From: Thiocapsa imhoffii
GTDB taxonomy: Bacteria; Pseudomonadota; Gammaproteobacteria; Chromatiales; Chromatiaceae
Direction of reading: 5' to 3'
Assembly: GCF_016583985.1 (NCBI RefSeq)
Contig: NZ_NRSD01000005.1
Coordinates: 62,001-126,000, forward strand
DNA: 64,000 nucleotides
Shown piece after piece: positions 1 to 11,068 of the stretch (the first letter of the stretch is position 1; each line of letters opens with the position of its first letter). The notes under the pieces are model-generated. The model saw nothing but the letters and a program-made list of their open reading frames with translations, did no database searches and was not told the origin of the DNA. The position numbers were made by a program, and so were the translations under genes.

Positions 1-788
1 CCGCTGAAACGGTTGCCAATCTGTCGCAACAGCCCGTCGAGTCCGCAACCGAAACGTGCGGTACGCACTTCGTCGGCATAGGTGGGACTAACGGTGTTGA
101 CGCGATCGGAGAAGATGATCCCGCCCTTGATGAAGGACATGCGCTGGTGGAACTCCAGTCCGCTGAGGTTCCACAGGGCGCTTGGGAGCCCGAGCCGGTC
201 GAAGGTCGCGCGATCGAACAGTCCCTGGTAGGCCAGGTTGTGAATGGTGAAAATGCTCGCCGGGCGGTGCGGGTGATCGCGGATCAGCACGGGCGCCAGG
301 CCGGTCTGCCAGTCGTTGCCGTGGAGGAGGTCGGGCGTCCATCCTAAGGCCGGCAGCCCCTGAGCCATCAGGGCGATGACCCGGCAGAAGAGCAGGAACC
401 GTTCGGCGTTATCGCCCCAGTCACGACCACTGAGATCGGTATAGGGGTTGCCTTCGCGCCCGAAATGCGTGGGTGCGTCGACGAGGTAGATGGGCAGGTC
501 ATGATCGGGATGGCGACCCTCGAGGAGACGGACCATCCCCCGTGTTCCCGGGACCTTGAGCTCGCAGCGGAGCTTGGCGGCACGCGTGCGCCGCAGCGCC
601 TGCGGATAGGCCGGCAAGACGAGGCGGGCGTCCTGGCCCAGCTCCCGTAAGGCCGCGGGCAGGCTGGCCGCCACATCGGCGAGGCCGCCCGTCTTGATCA
701 AGGGGTGCGCCTCGCTGCTGGCGATCAGGAGGCGCAGCGGTCGTGCCGGCGCGGTCAGGTCAGGGAACGGAAGAGACGATGGCTCCAT
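1..788 (-). CDS. glgA: Glycogen synthase, N-terminal part (gene runs off the left edge)
   Basis: Transfers glucose from ADP-glucose to the growing glycogen chain in the cytoplasm. Reading the minus strand from the ATG at 788-786 gives a clean frame to base 1, about 262 residues. The GT5 signature KTGGLADV, which binds the ADP-glucose phosphate, lies near residue 37. HGNDWQT and FTIHNLAYQG further on are typical of bacterial GlgA. The C-terminal Rossmann domain lies outside the window. It is transcribed away from zwf, with about 110 bases between the starts, so the two probably share a control region. The family call is secure; only about half the protein is visible. Confidence 0.93.
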   Translation of the reverse strand, partial: MEPSSLPFPDLTAPARPLRLLIASSEAHPLIKTGGLADVAASLPAALRELGQDARLVLPAYPQALRRTRAAKLRCELKVPGTRGMVRLLEGRHPDHDLPIYLVDAPTHFGREGNPYTDLSGRDWGDNAERFLLFCRVIALMAQGLPALGWTPDLLHGNDWQTGLAPVLIRDHPHRPASIFTIHNLAYQGLFDRATFDRLGLPSALWNLSGLEFHQRMSFIKGGIIFSDRVNTVSPTYADEVRTARFGCGLDGLLRQIGNRFS

Positions 789-901
789 GGAGGCTTCCTA
801 CACAGACGTGCGAATCAGTTGTCGGCGGCGTGAGTCCGTGACGGCAACAGTATGATGCCGCTCACGTTATCACATTTGTTCGGAATCGAGGCAGCAAGCC
901 C

Positions 902-2377
902 ATGTCGGATCCCTGCACCATCTTGATCTTCGGCGCCACGGGCAATTTAGTTCAGCTCAAATTGCTCCCGGCACTCTATCGGCTCGATGCGGCGGAGCGT
1001 CTGCACGCACGGACCCGTCTCATCGGCTTCGGGCGCCGCGCCTGGTCGGATGCGCAGTGGCGTGACCAGATCCGCGCCCAGTTGAGCGAGCGCCTCGGGG
1101 CGGGGCTCGATCCCCAGGTGCTCGCGCGGTTGTTGGACCGGGCACACTTCGTCGAGGGTGATGTGGAGGAGGAGGGTGGTTATGCGCGGCTCGCCGAGCG
1201 ACTGCAAGGCGACGAGGGCATGCCGGCGAACCTCATGACCTATCTGGCGGTTGCGCCCAAGCACTATGGGGGCATCGTCGATCGGCTGGCGGCGCAGGGA
1301 CTGAATGGGGAGAACGGAAGCTGGTCGCGCCTGGTGGTGGAGAAACCCTTCGGTTTCGATCTCGAAAGCGCGGCGATGCTCGAGCGACGCATCCATCAGT
1401 GTTTCGACGAGTCGCAGATCTATCGGATCGACCATTATCTCGGCAAGAGCACCGTCCAGAACATCCTGGTCTTTCGCTTCGCTAATCTTTTGCTCGAGCC
1501 CCTTTGGAATCGCAATTACATCGACCATGTTCAGATCTCGCATGCCGAGTCATCGGGTATCGCGGAGCGCGCGGGGTTTTACGATGGGGTCGGTGCCCTA
1601 CGCGATATGATCCAGAGCCATCTGTTGCAGATGCTGACCCTGGTGGCGATGGAACCACCGCCCTGTCTCGACGCCGAGGCCTTGCGGGATGAAAAGGTCA
1701 AGGTGCTGCGCTCGATCCGGCCGATTCCCCATGCGGCGGTGCATGCGCATGCCTTTCGGGCGCAGTACGGCCCTGGCACCGCTGGTTCCGAGCGCGTGCC
1801 GGGATATCGTGACGAGCCGGGGGTCGGGCGCCACAGCACCACCGAAACCTATGCCGCCGTGAAGCTCTATCTGGATAATTGGCGTTGGCGTAACGTTCCC
1901 TTCTATTTGCGCACGGGCAAGCGCCTGGCGGGTCACCACTCGCTGATCGCGATTCGCTTCAAACATCCGCCTCAGCAGTTGTTCCGCGATACCCCGATCG
2001 AGCGACTGAAACCCAACTGGTTGTTGCTGAATATTCAGCCCAACGAGTGCATTCGCTTGGAGATCCAGGTCAAGCAGCCGGGGTTGGAAATGCGCACCCA
2101 GACCGAACGTCTGGACGCCAGCCGCTGCACCATCCCCGCCGAGCAGATCAGTGCCTACGAGGCGCTGCTGCTTGACGTGATCACGGGCGACCATACCCAC
2201 TTCTTGCGCTTCGACGAGGTCGACTGGGCCTGGCGCGTGGTGGACCCCATCCTGAAGCGATGGGCCAGCGAGCGTGATTTTATCCACACCTATCCGGCGG
2301 GCTCCGCGGGTCCACCGGAAGCGAATCGTCTCTTCGATCGCGACGATCAGGTGTGGCGTGAAGGGCTCGACGACTGA
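902..2377 (+). CDS. zwf: Glucose-6-phosphate 1-dehydrogenase
   Basis: Oxidises glucose-6-phosphate to 6-phosphogluconolactone with NADP+, the entry to the oxidative pentose phosphate pathway. The protein is 491 residues, the usual size. The dinucleotide-binding loop GATGNL is at residues 11-16, EKPFG at 147-151, and the substrate-site motif RIDHYLGK at 175-182. The nucleotide loop differs from the common GASGDL form by conservative changes. The gene is followed after 63 bases by pgi in the same direction, so both enzymes that use glucose-6-phosphate are probably co-transcribed. The large antisense frame opposite this gene is a codon-bias shadow. Confidence 0.96.
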   Translation: MSDPCTILIFGATGNLVQLKLLPALYRLDAAERLHARTRLIGFGRRAWSDAQWRDQIRAQLSERLGAGLDPQVLARLLDRAHFVEGDVEEEGGYARLAERLQGDEGMPANLMTYLAVAPKHYGGIVDRLAAQGLNGENGSWSRLVVEKPFGFDLESAAMLERRIHQCFDESQIYRIDHYLGKSTVQNILVFRFANLLLEPLWNRNYIDHVQISHAESSGIAERAGFYDGVGALRDMIQSHLLQMLTLVAMEPPPCLDAEALRDEKVKVLRSIRPIPHAAVHAHAFRAQYGPGTAGSERVPGYRDEPGVGRHSTTETYAAVKLYLDNWRWRNVPFYLRTGKRLAGHHSLIAIRFKHPPQQLFRDTPIERLKPNWLLLNIQPNECIRLEIQVKQPGLEMRTQTERLDASRCTIPAEQISAYEALLLDVITGDHTHFLRFDEVDWAWRVVDPILKRWASERDFIHTYPAGSAGPPEANRLFDRDDQVWREGLDD

Positions 2378-2440
2378 CCCGCGCGTGGCGCGCGAGACGA
2401 GTGTGCAGAGGCCCACGACCCGAAAGTAGGAGATGTCAAG

Positions 2441-4087
2441 ATGTCGCTCATCCATCAGACCTTGGCCTGGCAGGCGCTGGAACAGCATCAGCAGGATCTG
2501 CGCGGGGTCGCCATGCGGGACCTCTTTGCCGCGGATCCGCACCGTGTCGAACGCATGCAGCTCTCGGCCGCCGGACTCCATCTGGATTTTTCGAAGAATC
2601 TCCTGACTGCGCGGACGCTCGAACTCCTCTCCGAGCTGGCCGAGACGGTCGATCTGAAGACCTGGATTGCGCGCATGTTCAACGGCGAGCCGATCAATCT
2701 CACCGAGCAGCGCGCGGTGTTGCACGTGGCCCTGCGCAATCGTTCCAACCGCCCGATCCAGGTCGGGGGGCGCGATGTGATGCCCGCGGTCAATCGCGAA
2801 CTCGATCGGATCGATGCCTTCGTCGGACTGGTGCGTTCGGGCGAGTGGAAGGGATTTCTGGGTCAGTCGATCCGCGACGTCGTCAATATCGGCATCGGGG
2901 GCTCGAACCTCGGACCCAAGATGGTGTGCACCGCGCTCGGTGCCTATCGGGGCAATGAGCTGCGCGTGCATTTCGTGTCGAATGTCGATGGGACGCATCT
3001 GCTCGAGACGATCCGGGATCTCGATCCGGCACGCACCCTTTTCATCGTCGCCTCCAAGACCTTCACCACCCAGGAGACGATGCTGAATGCCTCCAGCGCG
3101 CGTGAGTGGTTCTTGGCCGCGGCCCATGACCCCGCGGCGATCGCCAAGCACTTCGTGGCGGTGTCCACCAATGCCGAGCAGGTCGCCGCGTTTGGAATCG
3201 ACACCCGCAACATGTTTGGCTTCTGGGATTGGGTGGGTGGACGCTATTCGCTCTGGTCGGCGATCGGGTTGCCGATCGCGTTGGCGATCGGCTACGAGCA
3301 CTTCGAGCAATTGCTCGAGGGTGCCTTCGCGATGGACGAGCATTTTCGCACCGCGCCGCTCACGGCGAACATGCCGGTCCTGCTCGCCCTGATCGGACTC
3401 TGGTATGCCAACTTTTGGGGCGCCCGCACTCATGTGGTGCTGCCCTATGACCAGTATCTGCGACTGCTGCCGGCCTATCTGCAGCAAGGTGACATGGAGA
3501 GCAATGGAAAACAGGTGACCCGTGACGGGGTTCCCGTGCCGTACAGCACGGGTCCGGTGGTCTGGGGCGAACCGGGCACGGACGGCCAGCACGCCTTTTA
3601 TCAGTTGATCCATCAGGGGACCCAGATGATCCCGGCCGATTTCATCGGCGCGATCAGGAGCCATAATGAACTCGGTGAGCATCATCCGATGTTGATGGCA
3701 AACTTCTTCGCGCAAACCGAAGCCCTGATGCGTGGGCGTTCGAGCGAGGAGGCGTTCGAGGCGATGACGCGGGCCGGGATGGCGCCCGAGCGCGCGCGTC
3801 TGCTCGCGCCGCACCGCGCCTTCCCAGGGAATCGACCGACCAACAGTCTTCTGATGGAGCGCCTGACACCCGCCACCTTGGGCGCCTTGCTCGCCCTCTA
3901 TGAACACCGAATCTTCGTCCAGGGCGTGATCTGGGGTATCAACTCCTTTGACCAGTGGGGCGTCGAACTCGGTAAGCAACTTGCGGGGGTGATCCTTGAG
4001 GAGTTGCGTGATGGGCGACTGAGCGCCGAGCATGACGGCTCCACGCAGGCGCTGCTGCAACGCTTCCTCGCTGGACGCGCGTCCTGA
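2441..4087 (+). CDS. pgi: Glucose-6-phosphate isomerase
   Basis: Interconverts glucose-6-phosphate and fructose-6-phosphate in glycolysis and gluconeogenesis. It has 548 residues, matching the proteobacterial enzyme. The family signature [14 protein letters not shown] is present near residue 264. The sugar-phosphate-binding stretch [10 protein letters not shown] and the C-terminal motif GVELGKQLA are also seen. The ATG start is preceded by AGGAG at 2428-2432. It lies just downstream of zwf and is transcribed with it. After the stop there is a gap of about 400 bases before prkA. Confidence 0.97.
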   Translation: MSLIHQTLAWQALEQHQQDLRGVAMRDLFAADPHRVERMQLSAAGLHLDFSKNLLTARTLELLSELAETVDLKTWIARMFNGEPINLTEQRAVLHVALRNRSNRPIQVGGRDVMPAVNRELDRIDAFVGLVRSGEWKGFLGQSIRDVVNIGIGGSNLGPKMVCTALGAYRGNELRVHFVSNVDGTHLLETIRDLDPARTLFIVASKTFTTQETMLNASSAREWFLAAAHDPAAIAKHFVAVSTNAEQVAAFGIDTRNMFGFWDWVGGRYSLWSAIGLPIALAIGYEHFEQLLEGAFAMDEHFRTAPLTANMPVLLALIGLWYANFWGARTHVVLPYDQYLRLLPAYLQQGDMESNGKQVTRDGVPVPYSTGPVVWGEPGTDGQHAFYQLIHQGTQMIPADFIGAIRSHNELGEHHPMLMANFFAQTEALMRGRSSEEAFEAMTRAGMAPERARLLAPHRAFPGNRPTNSLLMERLTPATLGALLALYEHRIFVQGVIWGINSFDQWGVELGKQLAGVILEELRDGRLSAEHDGSTQALLQRFLAGRAS

Positions 4088-4490
4088 CAGCGGGATCGCG
4101 CCGCGGCGCTCTTCGGCCGTTGGTCCTGAACCCGCCTCTGCTTTTGCTGTCTTTTAGTCGGTCAACCCGAGGATCTGTCGCCCGACGCGTGAAATGTTCT
4201 ATTCTGGTGCATCGCATGGGCCATCGTGTGGCCGCCCCGTCCCAGCCGCGTGCGGTTGACGTGGCGCAAAGCCCCAAATGCGGGTGTGGCCTCGGATTGC
4301 CGCCGCTGGTCCGGGAATTGCAGAAACGATCGCCAGGGTGGACGACCTTTGCCTTCGACATCTTGTCTTTCACGGGGGGCGCCCCGAGCACTAGTTATAG
4401 TGGACGAGCCATCGTGGCACGGAGCGGCAAAGCGCGATCGTCACTGGGGTCGGGCAAGCATCAACAGCTTCCGAAATGAGGTAATTGCGT
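4088..4490. other. Gene-free gap between pgi and prkA
   Basis: About 400 bases with no convincing coding frame; the plus-strand reading frames here have shadow-like composition and no family motif. It probably holds the pgi transcript end and the prkA promoter. A TTATAGT block near 4394-4400 could be a -10 element but has no good -35 at normal spacing. A TGGCAC near 4415 resembles half a sigma-54 site but the second half is out of register. Confidence 0.5.
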
Positions 4491-6413
4491 ATGTCGATCT
4501 TCGAGCGCTACCAGGCGCGGTATGAAGCATCCCGCGAAGAGGTGCTGAGCCTGGATGAGTATCTACAGTTGTGCAAAGACGATCCGAGCGCCTACGCGGG
4601 AGCGGCGGAGCGCTTGCTGATGGCGATCGGCGAACCCGAGTTGGTCAACACGCGCGACGACCCTCGGCTCAGCCGCATCTTCCAGAACAAGATGATTCGT
4701 CGTTACCCGGCCTTCTCCGAATTCTTCGGTATGGAAGAGTCGATCGAGCACCTGGTGTCCTATCTCAAGCATGCCGCGCAGGGGCTCGAGGAGAAAAAGC
4801 AAATTCTCTATCTGCTCGGTCCCGTCGGTGGGGGGAAATCCTCGCTCGCCGAGAAACTCAAGGAATTGATGGAAGAGAAGCCCTTCTACGCGATTCACGG
4901 TTCCCCCGTGTTCGAATCGCCCCTGGGTCTCTTCTCGCCCGAGGAGGACGGACCCATTCTCGAGGAAGACTACGGGATTCCCACCCGATATCTGCGTTCC
5001 ATCATGTCCCCGTGGGCGGTGAAGCGCCTGCAGGAATTCCGCGGTGACATCACCCAGTTCAAGGTCGTGAAGCTCTATCCGTCGGTCCTCGAACAGATCG
5101 CGATTGCCAAGACCGAACCGGGCGACGAGAACAATCAGGACATCTCCTCCCTCGTCGGCAAGGTGGACATTCGCCAACTCGAACGCTTTGCCCAACACGA
5201 CGCCGACGCCTACAGCTACTCGGGGGCGCTCTGTCGTGCCAATCAGGGGCTGATGGAGTTTGTCGAGATGTTCAAGGCACCCATTAAGGTCTTGCATCCG
5301 CTGCTCACGGCGACCCAGGAAGGGAATTACAACGGCACCGAAGGGCTGTCGGCACTCCCTTTCCAAGGCATCATCCTCGCGCATTCCAATGAATCGGAGT
5401 GGCAGAGTTTCCGCAACAATAAGAATAACGAGGCCTTCCTCGACCGGGTGTTCATCGTCAAGGTACCCTATTGTTTGCGTGTGGCCGAGGAGACCCGCAT
5501 CTACGATAAGCTCCTGCGCAACAGTTCCCTGGCCGAGGCTCCCTGCGCGCCTGGAACGCTTGAGATGATGGCGCAATTCTCCGTGCTGACCCGCTTGAAA
5601 GAGCCTGAGAACTCGAGCATCTTCTCAAAAATGCGGGTTTACAACGGGGAGAACCTCAAGGATACCGATCCTAAGGCGAAGTCGGTGCAGGAATATCGTG
5701 ACTATGCCGGGGTCGATGAGGGCATGTCGGGGATCTCCACGCGGTTTGCCTTCAAGATCCTCTCGCAAGTGTTCAACTTCGATCACAGCGAGGTGGCCGC
5801 CAACCCCGTCCATCTTCTCTATGTGCTCGAGCGCCAGGTCACCCGTGAACAACTGCCACCCGAAACCCAAGAGCGCTATCTCGGCTTTCTGAAGCAGTAT
5901 CTGGCGCCGCGTTACGCCGAGTTCATTGGCAAGGAACTGCAGACCGCCTATCTGGAATCGTACGCCGAGTACGGTCAGAATATCTTCGATCGCTACGTGA
6001 CCTACGCGGACTACTGGATTCAGGATCAGGAGTATCGTGATCCGGATACCGGTGAGATGATGAATCGCAGCGCCCTGAACGAGGAACTCGAAAAGATCGA
6101 GAAGCCGGCGGGGATTTCCAATCCCAAGGATTTCCGCAACGAGATCGTGAATTTCGTGCTCCGCGCGCGGGCCAACAACGCGGGTGCCAATCCGAAGTGG
6201 ACCAGCTATGAAAAGCTGCGGGTTGTCATCGAGAAGAAGATGTTCTCCAACACCGAGGATCTGCTCCCGGTGATCTCCTTCAATGCGAAGGCATCGGTGG
6301 ACGAGCAAAAGAAACACGATCAGTTCGTCGATCGGATGACGGAGAAGGGCTATACGCCAAAGCAGGTGCGGCTATTGTCGGAATGGTATCTGCGTGTGCG
6401 CAAGTCTCAGTAA
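4491..6413 (+). CDS. prkA: PrkA family AAA+ serine protein kinase
   Basis: AAA+ ATPase of the PrkA/YeaG family, linked in enterobacteria to stationary-phase and nitrogen-starvation stress; its substrate is not established. The protein has 640 residues, family length. The Walker A motif GPVGGGKSS is at residues 110-118, in the N-terminal AAA+ domain; the C-terminal part carries the kinase-like region of the family. I place the start at the ATG at 4491 (MSIFERYQARYE), as in relatives. A TTG two codons upstream is possible, but GAGG at 4478-4481 suits the ATG better. DUF444 and SpoVR genes follow in the same direction, the conserved triad for this family. Confidence 0.95.
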   Translation: MSIFERYQARYEASREEVLSLDEYLQLCKDDPSAYAGAAERLLMAIGEPELVNTRDDPRLSRIFQNKMIRRYPAFSEFFGMEESIEHLVSYLKHAAQGLEEKKQILYLLGPVGGGKSSLAEKLKELMEEKPFYAIHGSPVFESPLGLFSPEEDGPILEEDYGIPTRYLRSIMSPWAVKRLQEFRGDITQFKVVKLYPSVLEQIAIAKTEPGDENNQDISSLVGKVDIRQLERFAQHDADAYSYSGALCRANQGLMEFVEMFKAPIKVLHPLLTATQEGNYNGTEGLSALPFQGIILAHSNESEWQSFRNNKNNEAFLDRVFIVKVPYCLRVAEETRIYDKLLRNSSLAEAPCAPGTLEMMAQFSVLTRLKEPENSSIFSKMRVYNGENLKDTDPKAKSVQEYRDYAGVDEGMSGISTRFAFKILSQVFNFDHSEVAANPVHLLYVLERQVTREQLPPETQERYLGFLKQYLAPRYAEFIGKELQTAYLESYAEYGQNIFDRYVTYADYWIQDQEYRDPDTGEMMNRSALNEELEKIEKPAGISNPKDFRNEIVNFVLRARANNAGANPKWTSYEKLRVVIEKKMFSNTEDLLPVISFNAKASVDEQKKHDQFVDRMTEKGYTPKQVRLLSEWYLRVRKSQ

Positions 6414-6516
6414 CCTGGTCGCTGCGATGCGGATCCACCCGGCGTCGTATCGGGATGAGGCGCACGCTCGCGTGGCGTGTCGCTGGTTCACCCAAACCGA
6501 GTAGGCTAATGTCCTG

Positions 6517-7788
6517 ATGTCACATTTCATCGACCGCCGTCTCAACGGCAAGAACAAGAGCGCGGTCAACCGGCAGCGCTTCCTGAAGCGCTACAAGTCA
6601 CAACTGAAGCGATCGGTTGCCGAGGCGGTCAACAAACGCAGTATCACCGACATGGCCTCGGGTGAACGGGTCGGCATCCCCACCCGGGATATCTCCGAGC
6701 CCGTGTTCCATCATGGGCGCGGCGGGCGCCGGGACATGGTTCACCCGGGCAATCAAGAGTTCGTGACCGGTGACCGGATCCGGCGTCCCGAAGGCGGGAG
6801 TGGCGGCGGGAGCGGGCAAGGCCAGGCGAGCAAGGACGGACGCGGCGAAGACGATTTCATGTTCGAGCTCTCGCGCGAGGAGTTCATGGATCTCCTCTTC
6901 GATGACCTGGAACTGCCCAACCTGGTGCGCAACCAACTGATCGGCACGACCGAATTTAAGTCCGTGCGGGCCGGTTACTCCACGGATGGTGCCCCGTCGA
7001 ACATCGATGTCGTACGCTCGCTGAAGGGCGCCATTGCCCGGCGGACCGCGATCGGTGCGCCGTTGCGGGCACGGGTGCGCGAACTCGAGGCCGAACTCGA
7101 GCAACTACTGGCCGCCGAAGTCGGCGAGGTCGATGTGCGGGTGCGTGAACTGCGCGAGGAGATCGATCGCTTGCGCACCCGGATCGCGGCGCTCCCCTTC
7201 ATCGATACCTTCGATCTGCGCTACCAAAGCTTCACCAAACTGCCGCAACCCCAGAGCAAGGCCGTGATGCTCTGTATCATGGATGTGTCGGGATCGATGG
7301 ATCAGGTCCGCAAGAATCTGGCCAAGCGCTTTTTCATCCTCCTATACCTCTTTCTACAACGCAATTACGACAAGATCGACGTGGTCTTCATTCGCCACCA
7401 TACGATTGCCCAAGAGGTTGACGAGCAGGATTTCTTCTACTCCCGCGAGACCGGCGGGACCGTGGTCTCGAGCGCGCTGAGCCTAGCCTATGACATCTTG
7501 CGTGAGCGTTATGATCCGACGGTTTGGAACATCTATGCGGCGCAGGCCTCGGATGGTGACAACTGGGATTCGGACTCCCTGGTCTGCCGCGATGTGATGG
7601 TCGAGAAACTGATGCCGCTGATGCGTTATTTCGCCTATGTCGAGATCACGCCGCGCCAGCATCAGAGTCTCTGGTATGCCTACCAGGAGGTGGCTGGCGC
7701 GCACCGTCATTTTGCGATGCAGGAGATCGGCGGACCCGAGGATATCTTTCCGGTCTTCCGTGAACTGTTCAAGAGGCAGGAGGCATGA
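6517..7788 (+). CDS. yeaH: YeaH/UPF0229 (DUF444) von Willebrand-like protein
   Basis: Member of the DUF444 family, always found near prkA; its biochemical role is unknown. It has 423 residues. The N-terminal part is basic, followed by a glycine-rich stretch at about 93-103 and a predicted coiled coil at about 183-225. A VWA-like domain with a metal-adhesion motif DVSGS sits at residues 256-260. It lies 103 bases after prkA and overlaps spoVR by the 4-base ATGA junction, so translation of the two is probably coupled. A working idea is that PrkA ATPase and this VWA protein act like a MoxR-VWA pair; that is inference. Confidence 0.93.
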   Translation: MSHFIDRRLNGKNKSAVNRQRFLKRYKSQLKRSVAEAVNKRSITDMASGERVGIPTRDISEPVFHHGRGGRRDMVHPGNQEFVTGDRIRRPEGGSGGGSGQGQASKDGRGEDDFMFELSREEFMDLLFDDLELPNLVRNQLIGTTEFKSVRAGYSTDGAPSNIDVVRSLKGAIARRTAIGAPLRARVRELEAELEQLLAAEVGEVDVRVRELREEIDRLRTRIAALPFIDTFDLRYQSFTKLPQPQSKAVMLCIMDVSGSMDQVRKNLAKRFFILLYLFLQRNYDKIDVVFIRHHTIAQEVDEQDFFYSRETGGTVVSSALSLAYDILRERYDPTVWNIYAAQASDGDNWDSDSLVCRDVMVEKLMPLMRYFAYVEITPRQHQSLWYAYQEVAGAHRHFAMQEIGGPEDIFPVFRELFKRQEA

Positions 7789-9275
7789 AGAAAAGCGTGA
7801 TTTCTGAGTCCTCGGAGTGGTCGTTTCCGCTGCTCGAGCGCTTCGATCGTGAGATCGCGAACTTTGCGCATAATGTGTATGGACTGGACACCTACGCCAA
7901 TCAGATCGAGGTGATCAGCTCCGAGCAGATGATCGATGCCTATTCCTCGGTCGGTCTGCCGATCAACTATCAGCATTGGTCCTTCGGGAAGCAATTCGTT
8001 GCCACCGAGCAAACCTATCGGCGCGGTCAGATGGGATTGGCCTACGAGATCGTGATCAACTCCGATCCCTGTATCGCCTATCTCATGGAGGAGAACACGC
8101 TGCCGATGCAGGCCTTGGTCATCGCCCACGCCAGTTACGGACACAACAGTTTTTTTAAAGGAAATTATCTGTTCCGTACCTGGACGAGCGCGGATGCCAT
8201 CATCGACTATCTGGTTTTCGCCCGCCGCTACATCGCCGAATGCGAGGAGCGTTATGGCGAGAGCGAGGTCGAGCTTTTGCTCGACTCCTGTCACGCCCTG
8301 ATGAACTACGGCGTCGATCGCTACAAACGCCCGGCACCCCTGACGCTCGCCGAAGAGAAGCGGCGGCAAAAGGAACGCGAGGCCTATTTGCAGTCCCTCG
8401 TCAATGACCTCTGGCGGACCCTGCCCGCGGTGGATAGCGTCGATGCCGTTGCGACGGAGGCGCGTTGGCCGGAGGAGCCGCAAGAAAACCTGCTGTACTT
8501 CATCGAGAAGAACGCCCCCTTACTCGAGCCCTGGCAACGCGAGGTGGTGCGGATCGTCCGACGACTCGGACAGTATTTTTATCCGCAGCGCCAGACACAG
8601 GTCATGAATGAGGGGTGGGCGACCTTTTGGCATTACACTCTCATGAACGACCTCTATGAGGCCGGCCTGGTCACGGATGGCTTCATGATGGAGTTCCTGC
8701 AGTCGCACACCAGCGTCGTGCTTCAACCCACCTTCGACCGTCCCTACTACAATGGCATCAACCCCTATGCCTTGGGGTTTGCCATGATGCGTGATATTCG
8801 GCGCATCTGCGAGGAACCCACCGAGGAGGATCGGGCCTGGTTCCCGGACATCGCGGGTGGCGACTGGCTGAAAGTGCTCGACTTCGCGATGCGGAATTTC
8901 AAGGATGAGAGCTTCATCGCACAATATCTCTCGCCCAATCTGATGCGTGAATTTCGCCTCTTCGCCATCCGTGATGATGATCAGGATGAGCATCTCGAGG
9001 TCACGGCGATCCATGAGGAGCAAGGCTATCGGGCCTTGCGGCAATCCCTGGCCGAACAATACAACCTCGGTTCGCGTGAGCCGAACATCCAGGTCTTCAG
9101 CGTCGATCGGCGCGGTGACCGCTCCATGACCCTGCGCCACTATCAGCACAATCGCCGACCGCTCGGCGAGTCGGTCGACGAAATGCTGCGGCATCTGCGG
9201 CGGCTCTGGGGCTTCGGGGTGCGCCTCGAATCCGTCGACGAACAGGGTCGAGTCAGTCTGCTTGGTGAGTTGTAG
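7785..9275 (+). CDS. SpoVR family protein
   Basis: SpoVR/YcgB family, named for a Bacillus protein needed for normal spore cortex; in Gram-negatives its function is not settled. The protein has 496 residues. Recognisable blocks are the N-terminal [28 protein letters not shown] and [11 protein letters not shown], with conserved His and Glu residues that look like a metal site. The ATG sits inside the DUF444 stop with GGAGG just upstream. The 3' end overlaps the next frame, an L,D-transpeptidase, by up to 14 bases, an intriguing link to peptidoglycan. Confidence 0.95.
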   Translation: MKKSVISESSEWSFPLLERFDREIANFAHNVYGLDTYANQIEVISSEQMIDAYSSVGLPINYQHWSFGKQFVATEQTYRRGQMGLAYEIVINSDPCIAYLMEENTLPMQALVIAHASYGHNSFFKGNYLFRTWTSADAIIDYLVFARRYIAECEERYGESEVELLLDSCHALMNYGVDRYKRPAPLTLAEEKRRQKEREAYLQSLVNDLWRTLPAVDSVDAVATEARWPEEPQENLLYFIEKNAPLLEPWQREVVRIVRRLGQYFYPQRQTQVMNEGWATFWHYTLMNDLYEAGLVTDGFMMEFLQSHTSVVLQPTFDRPYYNGINPYALGFAMMRDIRRICEEPTEEDRAWFPDIAGGDWLKVLDFAMRNFKDESFIAQYLSPNLMREFRLFAIRDDDQDEHLEVTAIHEEQGYRALRQSLAEQYNLGSREPNIQVFSVDRRGDRSMTLRHYQHNRRPLGESVDEMLRHLRRLWGFGVRLESVDEQGRVSLLGEL

Positions 9276-11028
9276 ACCGCGTGCCGCCGTGACCAGGACG
9301 CTTGACCGCCCAGGTAACCGTTGGGCTTGGTGGCCCGGTATGGTCATTCTCACCGCGCTCGCGTTGCCCCTGGGGGTGAGGGCGGAGGCTCCAGTCTCGC
9401 CACAGGCGACGATCGCGGCACTGGAGCGCGCGGACCAGCCGCTGCTGGAGGGGACTGCGCTCCTATCGAGCCGTCTCCTGAGCGAACTCTATGCCGCGCG
9501 TGATGATCAGCTGCTTTGGGGTGCCGCGACGCGGCGCGCGGCCCTACTCGAATTGGCCGAACGCAGCGTCGAGTCCGGATTCGATCCGAATGATTTTCGG
9601 GCGGACACCCTTCGTATCCTGGCGGACTCCGATCACTGGGCGACTCTCGCGCCCTCGGAGCGCGTCCGGGCCGATCTCGTGCTCAGTGATGCACTGTTAC
9701 GCTACGTGCACCATCACCGTTATGGCAAGGTCGACCCGGTTCGGCTCGATCGGGCGTGGCATGATCGGCCACGGCCGGACAGCGAGGTGTTACGGGCCGA
9801 TCTGGATGCCGCACTGGATGCCCGGGATCTCACCCGGGTGTTCGAGGGCCGGTTTCCCGCGCCCTTTTGGTACGAGGATCTCAAGTCCGCGCTGCGCACT
9901 GAACGCGTCCGGGAGACGATGCGAGAGCGCCCCCCAGTCCCCGCCGGACCCCATCTCGCGCGTGGGGACCAGGGACCGCGGGTGGCGATGGTGCGCGAAC
10001 GCCTGGCCCTGCTCGCCGGTCAATCAGCCGAGGCGGCTCCGGCGGGTGAGGTCTTCGATGACGCATTACATGCCGCGGTCATCGCCTTCCAGCAAGGCTC
10101 GGGTCTGGTCGCCGATGGGGTTGTGGGACCGGCGACGCTTGCGGTGCTGAACAAGAGCACGGATCCGGACCGCATGGATCGGATCCGGATCAACCTCGAG
10201 CGGATGCGGTGGCTCTATCAGGGACTCCCGCCGGACTACGTTTTTGTCGATGTCGCGGGATTGATGGTGCATCTGGCCCGCTCCGACGAATTCGTCTGGT
10301 CGACGCGCGCCATCATCGGAACGGTCGAGACGCAGACTCCGATGTTCCGCGACAACATGGACCATCTGGTCTTCAACCCCACCTGGATCGTGCCACAGTC
10401 GATTCAGCGCTCGAAGACGCGGGTTGCCAGCGATTTCCAAGTGGTTGACCGACGGACGGGTCAGCCCGCCGCCGGGGGGGATCATCGGGATGTCAACCGC
10501 TATCGGCTGGTACAGCGACCCGGCCCCAACAATGCGCTCGGCCGAGTCAAATTCATGTTTCCCAATCGACATGCCATCTATCTCCATGATACCCCGTCGC
10601 GTGCGCTCTTCGCGCGCCAGCGTCGCACCCTGAGCAACGGCTGTGTGCGTGTCGAGAATCCGCTGGAGTTCGCCGAACGCATCCTCGACCGGCCGGCGTG
10701 GGATCTGGCTGGGATCAAGCAGGTGATCGAGCGGGGGCGCACGCGTTATGTGGAGTTGTCCGAGTCACTCCCGGTCCTGCTTTATTACCTGACCGCCTTC
10801 GCCGATGCGCAGGGGATTGTCCAGTTCCGTCAGGATCACTATGAGCGCGACGCGCGCTTGCGGGCGGCTTTCTTCGCCCCGGTGGGCCCGGCGCGGATCG
10901 CCTTTCCCGCACCGCGCGAACCCGCCGAGCCGGCTGCACCCGCTGACACCGGCGCCTCAACCCAGGCGACGGGTGTGCGCAGCGCGACGGATGGCGCGGT
11001 GCAAGCGGTCCTGGATCCGCGGGAATGA
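9262..11028 (+). CDS. YcbB-type murein L,D-transpeptidase
   Basis: Forms 3-3 cross-links in peptidoglycan or attaches proteins to it, in the periplasm. The domain order fits the YcbB/LdtD group: N-terminal scaffold, peptidoglycan-binding domain (about residues 235-295, including GVVGPATL), then the YkuD catalytic domain. The active-site signature SNGCVRVENP, with its catalytic Cys, is near residue 460, and the upstream HDTP motif is present. The first in-frame start is a TTG at 9262 inside spoVR; GTG 9265 and ATG 9340 are alternatives. The N-terminus has a hydrophobic stretch ending in GVRAEA, a plausible signal peptide. The C-terminal tail is Ala/Pro-rich. Start uncertain, function clear. 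Confidence 0.9.
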   Translation: MVSCRPRAAVTRTLDRPGNRWAWWPGMVILTALALPLGVRAEAPVSPQATIAALERADQPLLEGTALLSSRLLSELYAARDDQLLWGAATRRAALLELAERSVESGFDPNDFRADTLRILADSDHWATLAPSERVRADLVLSDALLRYVHHHRYGKVDPVRLDRAWHDRPRPDSEVLRADLDAALDARDLTRVFEGRFPAPFWYEDLKSALRTERVRETMRERPPVPAGPHLARGDQGPRVAMVRERLALLAGQSAEAAPAGEVFDDALHAAVIAFQQGSGLVADGVVGPATLAVLNKSTDPDRMDRIRINLERMRWLYQGLPPDYVFVDVAGLMVHLARSDEFVWSTRAIIGTVETQTPMFRDNMDHLVFNPTWIVPQSIQRSKTRVASDFQVVDRRTGQPAAGGDHRDVNRYRLVQRPGPNNALGRVKFMFPNRHAIYLHDTPSRALFARQRRTLSNGCVRVENPLEFAERILDRPAWDLAGIKQVIERGRTRYVELSESLPVLLYYLTAFADAQGIVQFRQDHYERDARLRAAFFAPVGPARIAFPAPREPAEPAAPADTGASTQATGVRSATDGAVQAVLDPRE

Positions 11029-11068
11029 GCACGGTCAGCGGCACTCCAGGCCATCCCGGGCGCCGTGA

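Noticed and set aside
1598..4060. 820-codon open frame antisense to zwf and pgi
   Set aside because: Both plus-strand genes are certain; the antisense frame has no motif and its composition is a mirror of GC-rich codon bias.
4414..4430. Sigma-54 promoter for prkA
   Set aside because: The TGGCAC half is present but the GC of the second half is one base out of register and TTGC is missing.
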